Below the pieces are notes generated by a model, which was not told the DNA's origin, did no database searches, and saw nothing but the letters and a program-made list of their open reading frames with translations. Shown in pieces: positions 14,578-23,788 of a stretch of DNA of 64,000 nt. A program made the translations under genes and the position numbers. Origin of the DNA: Aequitasia sp047973235 (lineage in GTDB: Bacteria; Bacillota; Clostridia; Lachnospirales; Lachnospiraceae); contig JBKEBP010000139.1 of assembly GCA_047973235.1 (NCBI GenBank), forward strand, positions 1 through 64,000, in the 5' to 3' direction. Each line of letters begins with the position of its first letter. The stretch's first letter is position 1.

Positions 14578-16575
14578 ATGGAGAGTGTGAATTGTAAAGA
14601 GGAAAAGGGAATCATTGGGATCGATGCCGGTGGTACATTTACTGATTTAATCTTTTTAAATAGTGAAGATGGTACGGTACAGGCGAAAGCAAAGACGCCT
14701 ACGCATCATGATAACCTGATTAAAACAATTGAAAATGGTCTGGATATATTGCTGAAAAATATTAATGTTGCAATGGTTAGTTCTTTTAATCTTGCAACGA
14801 CACTGGCAACCAACGCAATAGTGGAGAATCGACTTCGGCCGGTTGCACTCATCGCAATTGGTTATGATGTAATGCTGATTGAAAAGGCGGAGAAAGATGC
14901 TACCTTTAATACCGAATATATTTATACGGTAAGGGGCGGTCATCAGCAAAGTGGCGATGAGAAGGAAGCACTTGATGAAGAGGCACTTGAAAAGGTAATT
15001 AAGGAACTGCCGGAAGCAGTCGAAGGAATCGCCGTATCCAGTTATTTCTCGGTTAGAAATACTGCCCATGAAAATAGAGCGGTCGAGATAATCCATGCGC
15101 TTAGACCCGATATATATGTAAGCTGCGGTCACGAATTATCAACCGATCTGGATGCGATCAAACGAGCTACGACAACGACTCTGAATGCCGGATTGATTCC
15201 GATTGTTATGGGACTGATTAATTCAGTCGAGAGAGTGTGTAATGAGCGAAACATAAATGTTCCAATCACCATTGTAAGAGGGGATGGTACGATTGTCGGA
15301 GCGCCATGGGCGAAGGAGCATCCGGTCGAAATGATTTTGTCCGGGCCTGCAGGAAGTGCCTGTGGGGCAAGGTATCTGGCGATCAGGAATGCGATATCAG
15401 AAAGAGAGTCGTGGGTCGTCGATATCGGCGGAACAACAACTGATATCATTCGTCTTGATGCGAAGGGCAAACCGGTTCTGCTAGATGAAGGGGCAACTGT
15501 TGCGAATCACAAGACGTTAGTTAAGACAATTGACATATATACCTTTGGTCTCGGTGGCGATACACGAATTCTGAAAAATAGTGACGGCTCTCTAGAACTC
15601 GACCGCCGCCGAGTGAAATCGCTTTGTTCTCTGGCTGAGGAATGGCCAATGGTAATTGATGAGTTGAAACAATTGGTGAAACGTAAATACCAAGGCGAAC
15701 CACTGTTTTTAGTAAAGGGTGCAGGAGTGGCAGAGAATGAATTTGAGACAAAGATCATGCAAAATCTTGCCAATGGTCCTAAATCTCGGGCGCTGCTTCT
15801 AGCCGGAGAGAATGCCTTATGGATCAAGTACCGATATCTGGATAGTATGGAGGAGAGAGGACTGGTTCAATACAGTTCGTTTACGCCGACTGATGCACTG
15901 CATGTGTTGAATCAGCTAAATCTATGGTCTAAAGAAGCTTCTGTATTGGCAGCGTCGTTGATGATCAATAGCTTCCTGAAAACAACAGCATTGGTAGCAA
16001 CTTGGGTTAAAGATATGGTCGAAAAAACGATTGAGAAAACCATTATACTAAAAAATCTTTCGGTAGATGGGGTGAGTTTAACAACTGGCGATGAAGGACA
16101 TAAACTAATCGACGAAATGATTTTCGGTGAAAATAGAATATCTCAGCAATTGAATTTTAACTTGGCGGGAAGTTTGGTTGGTGTCGGGGCGCCAACTTGG
16201 GCATTTTTGCCGAAAGTAGGCAAGGTTTGCCATGAAACAGCTTTACTGCCGGAAAATGCTGAGGTTGCAGGAGCGGTCGGAGCCGCAGTCGGTTCTTTTG
16301 CACTGGTGTATTCGGTCCGGATCGCACCAGTCAAGGGAAGTGGCTTATACAGAGTTCATTATCCGATAGGAATCAAGGATTTCGAAGAACTCGAAGACGC
16401 TGTAGATTTTGCCAATCAGTTTATGGAGAGGTGGCTCACAGAACGGGCTGAAAAAGCAGGAGCCAATAATCCGATGATAGAGAGTAGCCGCGAGGATAAA
16501 ACAGCGTTAATTTCACTGAATGGTAATGCAATATATTTGTACACAGAACTTACTTACGATGTTAGCGATAATTAA
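14578..16575 (+). CDS. HyuA-like hydantoinase/oxoprolinase-family ATPase
   Basis: Protein of 665 residues with the ASKHA ATPase opening GIDAGGTFTDLIF and a second phosphate motif VDIGGTTTDIIRL near residue 280, typical of the hydantoinase A/oxoprolinase family. Family members cleave cyclic amides with ATP (5-oxoproline, N-methylhydantoin) or serve in ATP-dependent carboxylases. No HyuB-type partner gene is adjacent, which argues against a standard two-subunit hydantoinase. Such genes do occur near MttB/UroD clusters, where a reactivating ATPase role is conceivable. RBS GAGGTGAGAAGAG leads to ATG 14578. The family is certain; the reaction is not. Confidence 0.75.
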   Translation: MESVNCKEEKGIIGIDAGGTFTDLIFLNSEDGTVQAKAKTPTHHDNLIKTIENGLDILLKNINVAMVSSFNLATTLATNAIVENRLRPVALIAIGYDVMLIEKAEKDATFNTEYIYTVRGGHQQSGDEKEALDEEALEKVIKELPEAVEGIAVSSYFSVRNTAHENRAVEIIHALRPDIYVSCGHELSTDLDAIKRATTTTLNAGLIPIVMGLINSVERVCNERNINVPITIVRGDGTIVGAPWAKEHPVEMILSGPAGSACGARYLAIRNAISERESWVVDIGGTTTDIIRLDAKGKPVLLDEGATVANHKTLVKTIDIYTFGLGGDTRILKNSDGSLELDRRRVKSLCSLAEEWPMVIDELKQLVKRKYQGEPLFLVKGAGVAENEFETKIMQNLANGPKSRALLLAGENALWIKYRYLDSMEERGLVQYSSFTPTDALHVLNQLNLWSKEASVLAASLMINSFLKTTALVATWVKDMVEKTIEKTIILKNLSVDGVSLTTGDEGHKLIDEMIFGENRISQQLNFNLAGSLVGVGAPTWAFLPKVGKVCHETALLPENAEVAGAVGAAVGSFALVYSVRIAPVKGSGLYRVHYPIGIKDFEELEDAVDFANQFMERWLTERAEKAGANNPMIESSREDKTALISLNGNAIYLYTELTYDVSDN

Positions 16576-16642
16576 AAAGTGGGCTGTAGCAGCAGAAACG
16601 TAACAGCGTATGGATGCAGCAGCCTTATTTTTTACAATAAAG

Positions 16643-16701
16643 TGTATCGAAAATGACCCAATAAAATACTGAATGTGAGCCAGAAACGACCCAATTTTAT
16701 T
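16643..16701. repeat. Tandem GACCCAAT repeats, possible IS21-family end remnant
   Basis: Two imperfect direct repeats, GAAAATGACCCAATAAAAT (16649-16667) and GAAACGACCCAATTTTAT (16683-16700), lie between the HyuA-like and activase genes, preceded by TGTATC. Ends of IS21-family elements often carry several copies of a GAAAnTGACCCA motif, so this may be a solitary relic of one. No transposase frame is nearby. Confidence 0.35.
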
Positions 16702-16743
16702 TTTTGCTTATATAAATATCAAGGAAAGGGGAAGGAGAAATTT

Positions 16744-17673
16744 ATGATATTCAATATTCAGAAATGTTCGATCCATGATGGCATTGGATTGCGAACACTG
16801 GTATTTTTTAAAGGTTGCCCGTTGCGGTGCCAATGGTGTGCCAACCCGGAATCTCAACTATACGGACCAGAGATTATGGAAACCCCTAATAAATGTATTG
16901 GATGCATGGCTTGCGTTAAGGTCTGCCCTCGTTCTGCAATCACCCTTCAGGCAGATGGGCCGCGGATTGATAGAGAATTATGTGCGAACTGTTTTAAGTG
17001 TAGTGATCGCTGCTATGCCGCTTCAAAAGAACCGGTTGGGCAAGACTATGAACTCGAAGAACTCTATAAAATGATTGACCGAGATCGGGTATTCTATGAC
17101 ATCAAAGGTGGAGGTGTTACATTTTCCGGTGGTGAGCCGTTGACCCATCCACAATATTTAACAGAGATTACGAAGGTTTGCCATGACCGGGGGATTGATG
17201 TTGCAATTGAAAGCTGTGGAGTAGGAAATTATGATGAATTCAAACATGCACTACCTTACATAAATAGTGCCTTTCTTGATATCAAACACATCGATTCAGA
17301 GAAGCACAAGGAGATTACCGGCAGCGGTAATAAATTGATTCTGCATAATATCCAACACATTGCAGAAGAAGACATCAATATTACGATTCGGACACCGATT
17401 ATTCCAGGCTTAAATGATTTCAGAGAGAACCTGACCGGCATTGCAGAATTTTTATTGACAATGCCGACGATTAAAGAGTATGAACTATTGGCTTACCACC
17501 CGTTTGGGGTCGGGAAGTATGAGGCTTTAGGCAGGAAATATCCACTGGTGGGACTTGAACCGCCGTCAGATGAGCAGATGAGGGAGCTTGTCAGATGTGT
17601 AAATGAAGTATTTAAGGGGCATGAAAAGATTTGTTTCTATACCAAGGATAACAAAAGAGAGATTATCGTATAG
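16744..17673 (+). CDS. hplH: Glycyl radical enzyme activase (HplH-like)
   Basis: Radical S-adenosylmethionine enzyme of 309 residues that installs the glycyl radical on the enzyme encoded next. The radical-SAM cluster motif is Cys25-x3-Cys29-x2-Cys32 in GCPLRCQWC, followed by a ferredoxin-like insert with two cysteine sets (CIGCMACVKVCP and CANCFKCSDRC) and the GGE motif in FSGGEPL. This is the layout of activases for GRE eliminases such as CutD and HypE-type partners. The frame is open upstream, but GAAGGAG before ATG 16744 sets the start. It lies 62 bp before the GRE gene. The symbol follows from the neighbour's assignment. Confidence 0.88.
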   Translation: MIFNIQKCSIHDGIGLRTLVFFKGCPLRCQWCANPESQLYGPEIMETPNKCIGCMACVKVCPRSAITLQADGPRIDRELCANCFKCSDRCYAASKEPVGQDYELEELYKMIDRDRVFYDIKGGGVTFSGGEPLTHPQYLTEITKVCHDRGIDVAIESCGVGNYDEFKHALPYINSAFLDIKHIDSEKHKEITGSGNKLILHNIQHIAEEDINITIRTPIIPGLNDFRENLTGIAEFLLTMPTIKEYELLAYHPFGVGKYEALGRKYPLVGLEPPSDEQMRELVRCVNEVFKGHEKICFYTKDNKREIIV

Positions 17674-17735
17674 TGACGATTCTCTCAATCAATGTGGAAC
17701 TATTAAATTTAAAAAAACAAAAAAGGAGACAAAAA

Positions 17736-20090
17736 ATGATATCAGAAAGAATTGCAAGACTTAGTGACAAAGTACGTAACACACCACCGACCATCTGTAT
17801 TGATCGCGCGAGATTGGTCACCGACTTTTATAAGCGACCATCAATGGAACCTTTTATTCTGCAACGGGCAAAAGCGTTTAAGCATGTTCTAGAGAATAAA
17901 GAGATCTTTATCGATGATGATTCGATTCTGGCAGGACACATGGCATCGCGGATGCACGCAGTTCCGGTTTTCCCGGAAATGTCGGCTTGGCTAAGAGAGG
18001 ATCTAGAAACTCTGGATACCAGAAAATATGATAACTTTCAGTTTTTGTCCGGTGAAAAAGATGAACTGAGAAAGATTGTGGCAGACTGGGAAGGCGGAAC
18101 TTTTGGTGACCTGACCAATGCGCAGATTACGGAAGAAGAATGGGATCTGTTAAAGATCGGTGTCTTTACCAAAGGAATCTCACAGCTATCGACTATGAAC
18201 ATCGCTCCTGACTATGATGAGATGGTGAAAAAGGGATATCGTTACTATATTGATCAGTGTAAAGAACAGCTTGCGGCACTGGATGATATGGATATTGAGA
18301 CGATGGGCAAGAAGATTACTTGGGAAGCGATGATTATCACAATGGAAGCTATCATCTCATTCGCTCATAGATATGCTGACCTGGCAGAGAAGCTGGCCAT
18401 AGAAAGCACAGATGTGAAGCGTAAAGAGCAACTTTCGGCTATTGCAACAAACTGTCGTGTTGTTCCGGAAAATGCTCCTGAAACCTTTGAGCAGGCAGCG
18501 CAGTTAGTATGGTTTACCCATCTTGCGTTCATGATGGAAAATAACGGATCAGATCATTCATTAGGACGTTTTGATCAGTATATGTATGACTTCTATAAAA
18601 AGGATTTGGAGAGAGGTATCAGCAAGGAGTTCATTGCCGATGTCATCCATGAATTTAAATTAAAATTTGAAGAAATGTGGTATTTGCGCAATGAATTTGA
18701 ATCTGAAGCATACCCGGGCTGTGCGCTTTACATTCACATTATGTTAGGTGGAATGTTGGCTGACGGTTCTGATGGCTGCAACGAACTGACTGAATTAGTT
18801 CTGCTCTGTATGGAAGACCTGCAGACCAAAGAACCCTGCGTATCTTTTCGATATCATGATAATATCAATCAGGACACATTCCGTCTCGCTATGCGGGTTG
18901 CGTTACAAGGTGGAAGTCATCCGGCGTTCTTTAATGATGAGACTTGTATATCTTATCTTACCAGATTAGGATTCACCAAAGAAGATGCAGTTAACTGGGC
19001 GGTATGCGGTTGTACCGAAACTGTTTCCCAAGGAAAATCAGACTTTCAGTCACAGATGGGATATTACAATGCTATCAAAGTATTTGAAATTGCACTTTAT
19101 GATGGAATGGATCCGGTCAGCAAGAAGCAGATCGGACCGCACACCGGTGATATCAAGAGCTTTACTTCGATTGAACAGCTGAAAGATGCATATCTAAAGC
19201 AGCAAGAATTCTTTTTGCGGAAATTTATTGTACTGTTCAACAAGATGGTTTCCTGCCACGCTTATGCAGTGCCGACTCTGACCGGTTCCTGCTTCACGGA
19301 TGGCTGTATCAGAAATGGCCGCGTATTACAGCAAAAGGGCTGCGATAATCGATGGTCAGCAATTGCTGTAACAGGGTTGGCAAACATCGCCGATTCATTT
19401 GCGGCAATCGAAGAGTGTGTATTCAATAAAAATTATTTGTCGATGGCAGAATTGGTAAATCTTCTCGACACTGACTTTGAAGGGAAAGAAGAAATGCGTC
19501 AACTGCTGATTAACCGAGCACCGAAGTTTGGTAATGATATTGAAGCGGTTGATAAATATGCTCATTTTGTTGTTAAGACCCTCGATGATGAAGGAAAGAA
19601 ATACAAGGATGGACGAGGTGGCGAACTGACTACCGTTTGGGCAACACAATCTTATAATGTGGTTCTGGGTCGGATGATTGGTGCGACACCGGACGGACGC
19701 CACGCATTCTCGACCATGGCTGATAATGTTTCACCGATGATTGGGATGGATGTAAATGGACCGACCGCAGTTGTTAACTCGGTCAATGCTGTTGACTCTA
19801 CGATTCCTCAGAGTGGATTGTTGTTGAATCAGCGCTTTGATCCGGCGATTGTTAAGGGAGAAAAGGGCATTGATATCTTAGAAGCAGTATTACGTGCACA
19901 CTTTAAGAAAGACGGAGATCACCTGCAGATTAATGTTGTAGATGATGAAACCTTAAGAGCGGCTCAGAAAGAACCCGAGAAATTCCGTAACATGTTGGTT
20001 CGTGTAGCGGGCTATTCCGCATTCTTCGTTGATCTTGAAAAGAATATTCAGGATAATATAATCCAGAGAACCGTGCAAAGAACCGTATAG
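17736..20090 (+). CDS. hplG: Glycyl radical enzyme, probable 4-hydroxyproline C-N lyase (HplG-like)
   Basis: Glycyl radical enzyme of 784 residues, the eliminase size class. The thiyl-radical cysteine is Cys426 with the catalytic Glu428 in CGCTETVSQG; the glycyl radical site is Gly759 in RVAGYSAFF. The GCxE motif is that of 1,2-eliminases such as CutC and HypD; Thr stands where they have Val. Known HplG opens the ring of trans-4-hydroxy-D-proline by C-N cleavage to 2-amino-4-oxopentanoate, which OrtAB cleaves. Here an activase, an epimerase and ortAB surround it, with no pyrroline-5-carboxylate reductase, which favours HplG over the dehydratase HypD. GGAG and ATG 17736 define the start. Confidence 0.8.
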   Translation: MISERIARLSDKVRNTPPTICIDRARLVTDFYKRPSMEPFILQRAKAFKHVLENKEIFIDDDSILAGHMASRMHAVPVFPEMSAWLREDLETLDTRKYDNFQFLSGEKDELRKIVADWEGGTFGDLTNAQITEEEWDLLKIGVFTKGISQLSTMNIAPDYDEMVKKGYRYYIDQCKEQLAALDDMDIETMGKKITWEAMIITMEAIISFAHRYADLAEKLAIESTDVKRKEQLSAIATNCRVVPENAPETFEQAAQLVWFTHLAFMMENNGSDHSLGRFDQYMYDFYKKDLERGISKEFIADVIHEFKLKFEEMWYLRNEFESEAYPGCALYIHIMLGGMLADGSDGCNELTELVLLCMEDLQTKEPCVSFRYHDNINQDTFRLAMRVALQGGSHPAFFNDETCISYLTRLGFTKEDAVNWAVCGCTETVSQGKSDFQSQMGYYNAIKVFEIALYDGMDPVSKKQIGPHTGDIKSFTSIEQLKDAYLKQQEFFLRKFIVLFNKMVSCHAYAVPTLTGSCFTDGCIRNGRVLQQKGCDNRWSAIAVTGLANIADSFAAIEECVFNKNYLSMAELVNLLDTDFEGKEEMRQLLINRAPKFGNDIEAVDKYAHFVVKTLDDEGKKYKDGRGGELTTVWATQSYNVVLGRMIGATPDGRHAFSTMADNVSPMIGMDVNGPTAVVNSVNAVDSTIPQSGLLLNQRFDPAIVKGEKGIDILEAVLRAHFKKDGDHLQINVVDDETLRAAQKEPEKFRNMLVRVAGYSAFFVDLEKNIQDNIIQRTVQRTV

Positions 20091-20101
20091 TATATTAGTT
20101 C

Positions 20102-20144
20102 AACATGAAGTTCAAGTGTATTTGCAGCATTTGGACTTCATGTT
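20102..20144 (+). terminator. Long hairpin between GRE and epimerase genes
   Basis: A 14-bp stem (20102-20115 with 20131-20144, one wobble) with a 15-nt loop begins 12 bp after the GRE stop. No T-run follows, so partial termination or mRNA stabilisation favouring the GRE is likelier than full termination. Confidence 0.5.
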
Positions 20145-20166
20145 CTAATAAGAGAAGGAAGACGAT

Positions 20167-21174
20167 ATGAAGGCAAGAAAATTATTTAGAACGATCGAAA
20201 CACATACCCTGGGCCATCCGACTAGGAATGTCCTAAGTGGATTCCGCCATATTCCGGGAGCGACAATGGCAGATAAATACACCTATATGAAGGAGCATGA
20301 AGACTGGTTCCGTAAGGTTTTGGCTTTTGAGCCTCGAGGCAGTGAAATTATGTCTTGCACACTGATTACAGAACCCTGTACTCCGGGTACCGATGTGGGG
20401 ATTTTGTACTTCGAGGCGAGTTGTTGGATGCCGATGTGTGGACATGATACGATAGGTGTTACGGTTGCATTAATTGAAGCTGGTCTGGTAGAGGTAAATG
20501 AACCAAAGACGGTCATCAATCTGGATACAACAGCTGGTGTTATTGCAGTTGAAGCGATTGTCAAGGATGGTGAAGTAGAGGAAGTATCCTTTTTGAATGC
20601 TCCGGCGATGGTACTTAACCGAGATGTCGAGGTCGAGACAAAGGATTTTGGAAAGCTGACCTTAGATATCAGTTGGGGCGGTAATGTCTATGCTATTCTT
20701 TCGGCAGATAAGATCGGCCTCACAATCGAACCACACAATAGCAGTAAATTAATCGAGGCGGCCCAGTCCATTGCCAGAGATCTTAATAGTCAGGTGACGA
20801 TTCGACATCCGAAACTTTCTTTTGTCGATCGGGTCACTCATGTCGAGTTCTCAGGCCCTCCCAAAGGGAAAGGGGCTGATATTCAGAACTGTGTGATAGC
20901 TTTGCCTCGAGTAATCGATCGTTCTCCTTGCGGAACCGGAACATCAGCCAAAGCGGCACTTTTATATGAAGAAGGAAAGCTGAAAGTCGGAGATAGTTTT
21001 AACCACGAAAGCATCATTGGTTCCATTTTTAAATGTGAAGTGGTAGAAGAGACCACTGTTGGCGGACTTACCGCCATTTATCCGAAAATAACTGGGAATG
21101 CCTGTATTATGGGCTTTGCAACATGGATTATCGACCCCAAGGATCCGTTCCCAGAAGGATTCTTATTGGAGTAA
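20167..21174 (+). CDS. Proline-racemase-family epimerase
   Basis: Cofactor-independent epimerase of 335 residues in the proline racemase superfamily. Both catalytic cysteines are present: Cys91 in MPMCGHDTIG and Cys255 in SPCGTGTSAK. A second-site Thr would have meant a dehydratase, so this is a racemase or epimerase. Beside an HplG-like enzyme the expected reaction is C2 epimerisation of 4-hydroxyproline, cis-4-hydroxy-L to trans-4-hydroxy-D, supplying the D isomer to the GRE. If the substrate is N-methylated, the pocket would have to accept N-methyl groups. The N-terminus THTLGHPTRNV is typical. It is followed within 10 bp by the sigma-54 activator gene. Confidence 0.82.
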   Translation: MKARKLFRTIETHTLGHPTRNVLSGFRHIPGATMADKYTYMKEHEDWFRKVLAFEPRGSEIMSCTLITEPCTPGTDVGILYFEASCWMPMCGHDTIGVTVALIEAGLVEVNEPKTVINLDTTAGVIAVEAIVKDGEVEEVSFLNAPAMVLNRDVEVETKDFGKLTLDISWGGNVYAILSADKIGLTIEPHNSSKLIEAAQSIARDLNSQVTIRHPKLSFVDRVTHVEFSGPPKGKGADIQNCVIALPRVIDRSPCGTGTSAKAALLYEEGKLKVGDSFNHESIIGSIFKCEVVEETTVGGLTAIYPKITGNACIMGFATWIIDPKDPFPEGFLLE

Positions 21175-21182
21175 AAACAAGC

Positions 21183-22952
21183 ATGGTTAATACAATGCAC
21201 GAAATTATAAATTATATCAAGACAATAGCGGAAGCGGGAATCAAACGCAATATCACAGGACGTAATGCTTTGGTAAAAGAGTTGTTTGAATATCTTTTCT
21301 GTCGGATCGAACTGAATCATCAGCTTTTGTTGCTATGTACCAAAAAAGGTTTGATTTTAACATGCCTTTCTCCTAAATTAAGTGCGGATTTAAGTGGTTA
21401 TAGTGTTAGCAGTGAATTTATGAGCAGTCATCAGGAAGGATTAGTGTTTAACAGTAGTTTGGAAGAGTTTATTCTGGTATCGGCTGTATCCGAACAAGAA
21501 ATGCCATTGGTTAATCAGTTACAGACAAATCTTAAAATGTTGTTGGCAATCTTCGATACAAATCAGGGACAAGAGCGATATTTATTAGACTGTCTCGATT
21601 CGATTGAGAGTGCTATCTGCATTTATGATAAGGATGCGTGTCTGCTCTTTGGCAATAAGAGTTACCTCGATAATATGCGGATTTTTGATCACGAAGCAGC
21701 ATTAGGAATGAATATACTCGATATCACGAAGCAATCAGGAATTAAAATCAGAGCTTCGAAGAATGGTTCAAATAATTTGAAGATGTTGGATGTTTTACGC
21801 AATGGTAACTGTATTCTCGATTGGGAAGTAATGATTGAATCAGAGGCTTTGCCTAACAAAGCGCAATTTGTATCCAATAATATGTATGCAATCAAAAATA
21901 AAAGTGGAAAAGTCGACGGAATGATAGAAGTTGCCCACTCCCATCAGGTCAATCTCAATAAGACGAAGAGGATTATGGGATTGAGCGCCGAGTACACATT
22001 TGATTCAATTATCGGGAAAAGTCCAAAAATCAAAAAAGCCATTGAGCAAGCGAAGAATTATGCGGACAGTAATTATAATCTGTTGCTTCTGGGTGAAAGT
22101 GGAGTTGGAAAGGAGCTTTTTGCTCAAGCCATACATAACTACACTAAACGTAATCAGGGTCCTTTTGTTGCTTTGAATTGCGCCAGCTTATCTGAGCATC
22201 TGATTGAAAGTGAATTGTTTGGATATGTTGGCGGTGCTTTTACCGGGGCTTCGAAAAGTGGTCAGATTGGAAAGTTTGAATTAGCTGATGGTGGCACCTT
22301 GTTTCTCGATGAAGTCGGCGAACTGCCTTTTCATTTCCAATCCAAACTGCTGAGGGCTTTGGAAACTCTCAAGGTAACTCGGATAGGCAGCACCAGTCCG
22401 GTGTCGGTTAATGTAAGAGTGATTGCAGCGACCAGCCGGGATTTGCAGAAGATGATTAAGGAAGGAGTATTTCGTGAGGATCTATACTATCGGTTGCTGG
22501 TTTTGAGTATTGAGATTCAACCACTGCGGGAGCGACGGGAAGACTTGCTACTATTGGCAGATACCTTTCTCAAGCAGATTGCCGGAGCTAATAGTGAGCA
22601 ACCTAAGATTTTAGACAAAGACGCCCGCAAATGTATGGTGGAATATGACTGGCCGGGAAACGTACGGGAATTGCGTAACGTGATCCAACGCAACATACTA
22701 CTGACAAAATCAAAAACCATCACCGGAGCGATGATGGAAGCGACGATTTATTCATCGGGATACGATATAAAATCTGAAGGCAAGTTGTTGCCGGAACGCC
22801 GGATCAATGAACGATTGGCGGAAGTACAGAATGCTTATAAGGGCCTGATAGAAGAGGCAATAGAAATCGCTGGCGGCAATAAAAGCCAGGCCGCCGAGCT
22901 GATCGGAGTATCGCGAAAGACCCTGTACCGAATGATAGAGAAGTACTACTAA
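21183..22952 (+). CDS. Sigma-54-dependent transcriptional activator with PAS domain
   Basis: Enhancer-binding protein of 589 residues. An N-terminal sensory region (about 1-130) precedes a PAS-like domain (about 135-250), the AAA+ domain (Walker A GESGVGKELFA, sigma-54 contact loop GAFTGA, Walker B LFLDEVGELP) and a C-terminal Fis-type helix-turn-helix (GGNKSQAAELIGVSRKTLYR). The GAFTGA loop means it works with sigma-54. The frame is open from 21123 but that overlaps the epimerase; ATG 21183 is preferred, with GGAG somewhat far upstream. It probably senses the substrate of this island. I found no clear -24/-12 promoter in the nearby spacers. Confidence 0.85.
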   Translation: MVNTMHEIINYIKTIAEAGIKRNITGRNALVKELFEYLFCRIELNHQLLLLCTKKGLILTCLSPKLSADLSGYSVSSEFMSSHQEGLVFNSSLEEFILVSAVSEQEMPLVNQLQTNLKMLLAIFDTNQGQERYLLDCLDSIESAICIYDKDACLLFGNKSYLDNMRIFDHEAALGMNILDITKQSGIKIRASKNGSNNLKMLDVLRNGNCILDWEVMIESEALPNKAQFVSNNMYAIKNKSGKVDGMIEVAHSHQVNLNKTKRIMGLSAEYTFDSIIGKSPKIKKAIEQAKNYADSNYNLLLLGESGVGKELFAQAIHNYTKRNQGPFVALNCASLSEHLIESELFGYVGGAFTGASKSGQIGKFELADGGTLFLDEVGELPFHFQSKLLRALETLKVTRIGSTSPVSVNVRVIAATSRDLQKMIKEGVFREDLYYRLLVLSIEIQPLRERREDLLLLADTFLKQIAGANSEQPKILDKDARKCMVEYDWPGNVRELRNVIQRNILLTKSKTITGAMMEATIYSSGYDIKSEGKLLPERRINERLAEVQNAYKGLIEEAIEIAGGNKSQAAELIGVSRKTLYRMIEKYY

Positions 22953-22955
22953 GCC

Positions 22956-23690
22956 TTACATCTTACCATTTTGAAAGCGTATTTCATGGCCTTCGATATC
23001 ATCGATTAGATGTTGATACGTAATCTTACGAGCACATTTAGCATCTTTGTTTTTGAAGGCTTCAAACAAATCGCGGTGTTGGCGTAAGGAGTTTGCTCTG
23101 AATTCTTCAATGTCAACATTTGAAGAATAGATGTTGCCGATAATCTGCTGATTAAAGATATCGTAATAAGCCGCCAAGGCACTGGTAATCGGGTAGTTTT
23201 TAGCTAAATCCCGAATATAGGAGTGAAACTCATAGTTCTTTTCCATCAGTTCCTTGGAATTATCAGCAACTGCTTCGCAAGCAATTAATAATTTCTCCAA
23301 CGTTTTTAACTCGGCGGCATTAACTTTCTCGACTGCAAGGTATACGGCCTGCGGCTCCAGAGAACATACGAATTCTAGCATTTCTCGTTTGCCGGCCAGA
23401 TCCAGGCTAGCAATAAAGGCACCTTGTTTGGCGATATCTTGACGACCCTTTACATAAGTTCCATGCTTTGCAATATGGATAAAGCCCTGAGTAGCGAGCA
23501 CCTTATAAGCTTCCCGCAGTGTTGCTCGGCTGACATTTAATTTTTTACTGAATTCAAGCTCGTTAGGGAATTTGAAGTTGTCAACCAAATCACGGGAGAC
23601 GATCATATCTCTTATTTTATCGGCCAAGTAATCTGATTGTGTTTTGATTTCAGTGACCGCTAGTTTGTTAAATAAATTTTCAGTATCCAT
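22956..23690 (-). CDS. GntR/FadR-family transcriptional regulator
   Basis: Regulator of 244 residues on the minus strand. The N-terminal winged helix-turn-helix (LEFSKKLNVSRATLREAYKVLATQGFI) is of the GntR type, followed by an all-helical FCD-like ligand domain from about residue 95. FCD domains bind organic acids, often through a metal held by His residues, and usually act as repressors released by the pathway substrate. It is convergent with the sigma-54 activator (3 bp apart) and divergent from the SDR-ortAB-pta operon; the shared spacer holds three TAATCA/TGATTA half-sites that are its likely operator. Confidence 0.82.
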   Translation of the reverse strand: MDTENLFNKLAVTEIKTQSDYLADKIRDMIVSRDLVDNFKFPNELEFSKKLNVSRATLREAYKVLATQGFIHIAKHGTYVKGRQDIAKQGAFIASLDLAGKREMLEFVCSLEPQAVYLAVEKVNAAELKTLEKLLIACEAVADNSKELMEKNYEFHSYIRDLAKNYPITSALAAYYDIFNQQIIGNIYSSNVDIEEFRANSLRQHRDLFEAFKNKDAKCARKITYQHLIDDIEGHEIRFQNGKM

Positions 23691-23788
23691 AAATTCACCC
23701 CATTTCTTTGTACATTATACACTAAAATATCGTGAAATGAAATATGAAAATTTATTCTATAAATTAATTTTAATTTCTTTATTAATAA

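Noticed and set aside
14656..15132. Long antisense open frame (158 codons) opposite the HyuA-like gene
   Set aside because: It lacks a ribosome binding site and any known motif, and lies wholly opposite a well-supported gene.
17736..20090. GRE as choline TMA-lyase (CutC) or glycerol dehydratase
   Set aside because: The active-site block reads GCTETVSQG rather than GCVEP, no microcompartment or cut genes are present, and ortAB with an epimerase indicate hydroxyproline chemistry.
17736..20090. GRE as HypD (4-hydroxyproline dehydratase)
   Set aside because: HypD normally pairs with pyrroline-5-carboxylate reductase and proline reductase genes, absent here, while OrtAB needs the product of ring opening. 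Sequence phylogeny would be the decisive test.
21123..21182. Upstream start of the sigma-54 activator at 21123
   Set aside because: It would overlap the epimerase gene by 52 bp with no ribosome binding site; ATG 21183 just after the epimerase stop is more natural.
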